This document shows positions 60,710-64,000 of a DNA stretch of 64,000 nt, piece after piece. This DNA is from Paenibacillus tengchongensis (GTDB lineage: Bacteria > Bacillota > Bacilli > Paenibacillales > Paenibacillaceae), in NCBI RefSeq assembly GCF_008973665.1, contig NZ_WACP01000001.1, positions 186,001 through 250,000 of the forward strand, read 5' to 3'. The position numbers and the translations under genes are program-made. Position 1 is the stretch's first letter. Each line of letters starts with the position of its first letter. Below the pieces are notes generated by a model, which worked only from the letters and a program-made list of their open reading frames with translations, did no database searches and had not been told where the DNA came from.

Positions 60710-60748
60710 CCTCCTAGTTTTGGTTACGCGGGATGGTTACGAACCGCG
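60710..60748 (-). ncRNA. preQ1-I riboswitch upstream of yhhQ
   Basis: On the minus strand, CGCGG (60744-60748) pairs with CCGCG (60727-60731) around the loop TTCGTAACCAT, and the A-rich tail AACCAAAACTAGGAGG follows. This matches the preQ1-I layout (small stem with GGTTC-type loop, then AAAACTA that forms the pseudoknot). The ribosome site AGGAGG (60710-60715) is part of the tail, so ligand binding would hide it and stop translation of the transporter. Confidence 0.85.
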
Positions 60749-60761
60749 GTATTGGCCACTC

Positions 60762-60779
60762 TATCACATTTTAGTGATA
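60762..60779. promoter_or_regulatory. Perfect palindrome between yhhQ and the chemotaxis gene
   Basis: TATCAC-ATTTTA-GTGATA, 18 bp, just upstream of the riboswitch. Could be a repressor site or part of an upstream leader; no regulator is known. Confidence 0.3.
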
Positions 60780-61002
60780 ATATGGGGCATGTCAAATCTA
60801 ATTTTTGTCACACTTATTACAGAATAAGTATTATTTCAGTAAAAGGAATTAATAATTCGATAATTATTCGCAATTTTCAGAAAAAATTAGCTGACATCAC
60901 CCTTTTTTCACTATTCAACCGGAGGTTAATTTTATAAAATAGTTATCACTAGTTTGCGTTAACAGAATTTTTACATAGTTTTCTGAAAAGGAGAGAAGCA
61001 TT

Positions 61003-62691
61003 ATGCTAGGCTTTAAAAACTCAATCGGCCGTAAATTTACAATACTATTATTTGTTGTTCTGCTGTTTACCTCACTCGCGCTGGGCATCAGCTTCTATTA
61101 CAGTTCGATGAGCACGATCAACCAGTATGTGATGCCTCAGATTGACAAGCTCCTGACTTCTTCGGCCCAGGATATTTACAAGAATATGAATGTTACCCAT
61201 GCCCGGCAGGCGCAGAGCAAGGGGGAGCAGGCGATTACCAACCTCAAGTTTTATTTTAAAGACAAGCTGACCCAGCATAAGGCCGAGACGATCTTCCTTG
61301 CTGATTTGAAGGAAGGCCAGGCCACCGTTGTTGCAGCGGATCAGACCTCCGAACTGGCCCAGGGGGAAGTTATCGCCGTGAATTCCGCCATGGAGCAGGC
61401 CTCCAAGGGAAAGCCGGGCATCAGTGATATCTACAGTGACAGCCACGGTGTACATAAGACGGCGTATGTCGGAGTTTCCGGCAGCACGCTGGTGATCGGA
61501 GTCAGCTCCGACGTCGGTTTCGTGAAGGATAAAATCAGCAGCATTCTCTGGAACACCGCAGGCATTACCCTGCTGGCGCTGGTGATCGGGCTTGGCGCCT
61601 CCATCCTGATGAGCCGCAGAATCACCCGTCCGCTCTCCCAGCTTATCAGCTACAGCAACAAGCTCGCAGCCGGGGATTTCACGCAGACGCTGACGATTCG
61701 CAGCAAGGATGAGGTCGGCCAGCTCTCTGCAAGCTTCGGCAGGATGGCCGAGCAGCTCAAGCAAATGATCGGGCAGGTGCTGGGTACCTCCCATAGTGTC
61801 ATCTCCGACGCCAATGATTTGAAGACGCGCGTAGATGTGCTGCGTGAGATGGCCGCTCAGTCCTCCCGGTCTGTGAAGGAGATCAGCAAGGGCAGCACGA
61901 CAATTGCCAGCAGCGCGCTGGAAAATTCGCGGGCGATGGAAGAGATCAACATCGGCATCCAGCACATTGCTTCCGCTGCCGGTGAAGTTACTGAGCAGAT
62001 CAGCGAAGCTTCGGCCGAAGCGGGCAGCGGCAATGAAATTGCCCAAACCGCCGCCCGGCAGATGCAGCAGGTCGCGCTGGCTTCCGGCAAATCGCTGGAG
62101 CAATTCCGCTTGATGAATGAACGTTCTCTGATGATCGGCGAAGTGGTTCAAGGGATCACTGAAATTACGAAGCAGATCCAGATGCTCTCGCTGAACGCTT
62201 CGATTGAAGCGGCCCGCGCAGGCGAGCACGGCCGCGGCTTCGCCGTCGTCGCAGGCGAGGTCCGCAAGCTCTCCGAACAGTCCAAGGAATCCAACGAGCA
62301 GATCCGCGAGTTTCTGCTTGGATTGCAGGAGGATATGAACCGTTCCGTCTCCGAAATGAACCATGTCAACCAGGAGATCGTCTCGGGCGCCGGCAAGGTC
62401 AGCGAAGCGGGCGATGCCTTCAGCCACCTGCTGATCCTGATTCAGAGCATTAATCACAGCGTGCAGTCCGTGTCGGCCGCCACGCAGGAAATCTCCGCCG
62501 GTACCGAGGAGGTCAGCGCCTCTGTCGAGGAGACGGCCCAGATTACCGAGAAGTCGCAGACCAGCGCCGATACGCTGGCCCGCAATTCGGCCCGGCAGGA
62601 TGAGGAGCTGGAAGGACATACGCAGACGGTGGAGCATCTGCATGAGCAGGCCATCCGGCTGCAGGAAGCCATGAACCAGTTTAAGATTTAA
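61003..62691 (+). CDS. Methyl-accepting chemotaxis protein
   Basis: 562 residues. Helix 1 (about 12-33), an extracellular sensor of single-Cache size (about 35-180), helix 2 (about 183-203), a HAMP domain (about 205-260, RITRPLSQLISYSNKLAAGDF) and the signalling domain with the conserved hairpin tip QIQMLSLNASIEAARAGEHGRGFAVVAGEVRKLSEQ. AAAGGAGAG stands 8 bp before the ATG. Monocistronic; ligand unknown. No flagellar sigma-D promoter was recognised upstream. Confidence 0.96.
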   Translation: MLGFKNSIGRKFTILLFVVLLFTSLALGISFYYSSMSTINQYVMPQIDKLLTSSAQDIYKNMNVTHARQAQSKGEQAITNLKFYFKDKLTQHKAETIFLADLKEGQATVVAADQTSELAQGEVIAVNSAMEQASKGKPGISDIYSDSHGVHKTAYVGVSGSTLVIGVSSDVGFVKDKISSILWNTAGITLLALVIGLGASILMSRRITRPLSQLISYSNKLAAGDFTQTLTIRSKDEVGQLSASFGRMAEQLKQMIGQVLGTSHSVISDANDLKTRVDVLREMAAQSSRSVKEISKGSTTIASSALENSRAMEEINIGIQHIASAAGEVTEQISEASAEAGSGNEIAQTAARQMQQVALASGKSLEQFRLMNERSLMIGEVVQGITEITKQIQMLSLNASIEAARAGEHGRGFAVVAGEVRKLSEQSKESNEQIREFLLGLQEDMNRSVSEMNHVNQEIVSGAGKVSEAGDAFSHLLILIQSINHSVQSVSAATQEISAGTEEVSASVEETAQITEKSQTSADTLARNSARQDEELEGHTQTVEHLHEQAIRLQEAMNQFKI

Positions 62692-62770
62692 GTCCGGGTG
62701 AGCTGGGCTGATCGGGCTTTACATACGCTGAATCTGCAGTGAATCTGCATGGTTCCTGCAACTCGTTCAG

Positions 62771-62962
62771 GCTTAACTGCATTCTGTACACTTATTTCTA
62801 TCGCAACACACTGATAATCCGGTATAGCTGCATTCTCTGCAGCTATACTCCAGGCCAACCGCCGAAATGACTGAAGTAGCGGATTATAGTTGTATGAAAC
62901 GCAGCTATTTCATGCATAGCCACTTTCAAAGGCAGATTTAGCTGTACATAATGCAACTAAGC
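62771..62962. repeat. Four-unit inverted repeat element, AT-rich type, copy 2
   Basis: Forward units at 62771-62797 and 62821-62849, reverse units at 62881-62911 and 62935-62962, sharing (A)GCTGCATT(C/T)(T/C)(G/C)TACA(A/G)CTA with the copy at 50617. Same-direction units lie 50 and about 51 bp apart; the centre gap is 32 bp and holds CCGAAATGA. Confidence 0.75.
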
Positions 62963-62991
62963 GCAGTACCATTTGTTGCTGGGACTAGCAC

Positions 62992-63043
62992 ACAACAACG
63001 GCGCCGGGGAAATACAAATCCCGGCGCCGTTTTGTTGTGTTGT
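62992..63043. terminator. Terminator after ynfA-like gene
   Basis: ACAACAACGGCGCCGGG and CCCGGCGCCGTTTTGTTGT arms form a very stable stem; T-rich on both sides. Confidence 0.8.
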
Positions 63044-63077
63044 CAGATATTCCTCACCAATAATCAGATGCTGGCCC

Positions 63078-63404
63078 CTAATGCCGCGGCGCCCATAATA
63101 TTACGGAAACGCCGACTACGCAAATCGCCGCGCCGATCCAGTCGTACAGATCCGGCGTCTTCTTGTCCACCAGCCAGCCCCACAGTACGGCCAGCACGAT
63201 GAAGACCCCGCCGTAGGCGGCGTACACCCGGCCGAAAGAAGGGAACTTCTGCAGGGTCGGGATCACGCCGTAGGCGATGAGAACGACTGCACCGGCGAGC
63301 CCGTACCAGAGCGGGCGGCCTTCCCGCAGCCAGAGCCAGACCAGATAGCCGCCGCCAATCTCGGCGAGCCCGGCCACAATAAACAGCAGCACCGCAGCAG
63401 CCAT
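63078..63404 (-). CDS. YnfA/UPF0060 family small membrane protein
   Basis: 108 residues with four membrane helices (about 3-25, 32-50, 62-82 and 87-105). The signatures [31 protein letters not shown] and [13 protein letters not shown] match UPF0060, a drug/metabolite-exporter-like family that works as a homodimer. AAGGAAAG is 6 bp before the ATG. It starts 2 bp after the cobyric acid synthase stop, so it sits in the same transcript. Confidence 0.95.
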   Translation of the reverse strand: MAAAVLLFIVAGLAEIGGGYLVWLWLREGRPLWYGLAGAVVLIAYGVIPTLQKFPSFGRVYAAYGGVFIVLAVLWGWLVDKKTPDLYDWIGAAICVVGVSVILWAPRH

Positions 63405-63406
63405 GC

Positions 63407-64000
63407 TCAGCTTTCCTTCCGGGGCAAGCCCATGATTTCATAAACGGCACCCATATTCAAATTGGCGCTTACTGCATCGGCCAGCCGGTCAAATTCCCGC
63501 TCGCGCAGCGCAGCGGCTGAGAAGCTCGCCGATAACGGCGCCAGGCCCTTGCCCTGGCGTAATCCGTCCAGCCACGCCCGGCGCAGGCTATCATTATGAA
63601 ACACGCCGTGCAGGTAGGTGCCCCATACGCTGCCGTCCGGCGTACCCCAGCCTTCGGGCCGGCTGCCGCCCTCCGGCTCCTCCAGCAGGAAGAGGCTGCG
63701 CAGAGCAGCGGGCTCCCGGTTCACCGTGGCTCCCATATGAATCTCATAGCCGCCGACCTGCCGCTGCCCCGCCTGCCCGCCGGCAACGCCGGTGCCGCTG
63801 GTGCCGCCTAGCCGCAGCGGATGCCCGTCCGCCAGTACGCCTTGGGCACGGACGGTGGTCTTCTGCGGCAGGAAGGTGGTCGACAGCGGCAGGTAGCCGA
63901 GTCCGGCGCTCTCCGCCGGACCGGAGCTTTCCACGCCGTCCGGGTCCAGCAGCTCTGTACCCAGCATCTGATAACCGCCGCAGATGCCAACCAGCTGCTG
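63407..64000 (-). CDS. cobQ: Cobyric acid synthase, C-terminal part (runs off the window)
   Basis: About 197 codons of the 3' end are present. The frame stays open to the window edge, where [11 protein letters not shown] contains the nucleophilic Cys of the class I glutamine amidotransferase domain, and [11 protein letters not shown] near the end supplies the catalytic His. CobQ amidates the corrin ring side chains during adenosylcobalamin synthesis. The family is called over the related CobB from PDGVES and the tail MGAVYEIM. The rest of the gene, and probably other cob genes, lie beyond 64000. ynfA-like follows directly. Confidence 0.9.
   Translation of the reverse strand, partial: QQLVGICGGYQMLGTELLDPDGVESSGPAESAGLGYLPLSTTFLPQKTTVRAQGVLADGHPLRLGGTSGTGVAGGQAGQRQVGGYEIHMGATVNREPAALRSLFLLEEPEGGSRPEGWGTPDGSVWGTYLHGVFHNDSLRRAWLDGLRQGKGLAPLSASFSAAALREREFDRLADAVSANLNMGAVYEIMGLPRKES

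Larger units (their letters stand above)
62692..63077. other. Intergenic region with repeat element and terminator
   Basis: No gene. It contains the second AT-type four-unit element (62771-62962) and the hairpin at 62992-63043. Confidence 0.6.

Overview
The window looks like chromosomal DNA of a Gram-positive, spore-forming bacterium of the Paenibacillus type. The grounds are strong AGGAGG-like ribosome binding sites, frequent GTG/TTG starts, a Spo0M homologue, a Leu-type T-box ahead of ilvB, an infC-rpmI-rplT operon with an L20 leader and an AUU start, YkuU/YtqA/YtqB/NupNOPQ-like proteins, and a moderately high G+C content. I see no rRNA, tRNA, CRISPR array, phage or insertion sequence. The region reads as ordinary core chromosome with short accessory patches.

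Layout. 0.3-6.8 kb: a zinc-ribbon protein, a peroxiredoxin under a perfect PerR box, leuB, an aldo/keto reductase, and a minus-strand ECF sigma/anti-sigma/membrane/DUF4097 operon. 7-13.7 kb: a beta-lactamase-fold serine hydrolase, then ilvB-ilvN-ilvC-leuA behind a sigma-A promoter, a CodY-like site and a T-box with a CUC (Leu) specifier. 13.8-19.7 kb: a GNAT, a Gly/Pro/Tyr-rich small protein and a nucleoside ABC importer (nupN-O-P-Q type). 20-22 kb: acyl-CoA thioesterase and the translation operon infC-rpmI-rplT. 22-30.6 kb: envelope genes (GT2, PAP2 phosphatase, diacylglycerol glucosyltransferase-like), trmB, radical-SAM YtqA plus methyltransferase YtqB, manA and an alpha/beta hydrolase. 31-38.5 kb: a GNAT-nucleotidyltransferase fusion, a B12-binding-type radical SAM protein, recQ, an RluA pseudouridine synthase and spo0M. 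38.7-50.5 kb: small unknown proteins, a TetR regulator, HIT protein, oleate hydratase, DsbA-like protein, an orphan membrane protein, a GT2, a MarR/MFS pair, a TetR regulator and an ApbE flavin transferase. 50.8-64 kb: HAD hydrolase, two GNATs, a phosphodiesterase, a second ECF sigma/anti-sigma pair, a YqkE-like protein, an HxlR regulator, an SDR, a PQQ-type sugar dehydrogenase lipoprotein, an M24 peptidase, a preQ1-riboswitch-controlled queuosine-precursor transporter, a chemotaxis receptor, YnfA and the 3' part of a cobyric acid synthase gene running off the edge.

Functional links: ilvB/N/C and leuA/B make branched-chain amino acids, with leuB detached from the operon. Two ECF systems with autoregulatory-looking promoters point to envelope stress sensing. 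Several biosynthetic genes are governed by RNA leaders (T-box, L20 leader, preQ1-I).

The most unusual structure is a set of three intergenic elements of about 180-190 bp at 31042-31219, 50617-50804 and 62771-62962. Each has four copies of a 24-30 bp unit arranged forward-forward-reverse-reverse with a constant spacing of about 50 bp between same-direction units and 32-36 bp at the centre. Two share one unit sequence and the third has a different unit in the same architecture. Also notable are a terminator-bounded small transcription unit at 54747-54980 with an unresolved small reading frame, and a probable CTG start for one ECF sigma gene. Starts were chosen by ribosome binding site position; functions rest on recognised motifs and family resemblance, without database searches.
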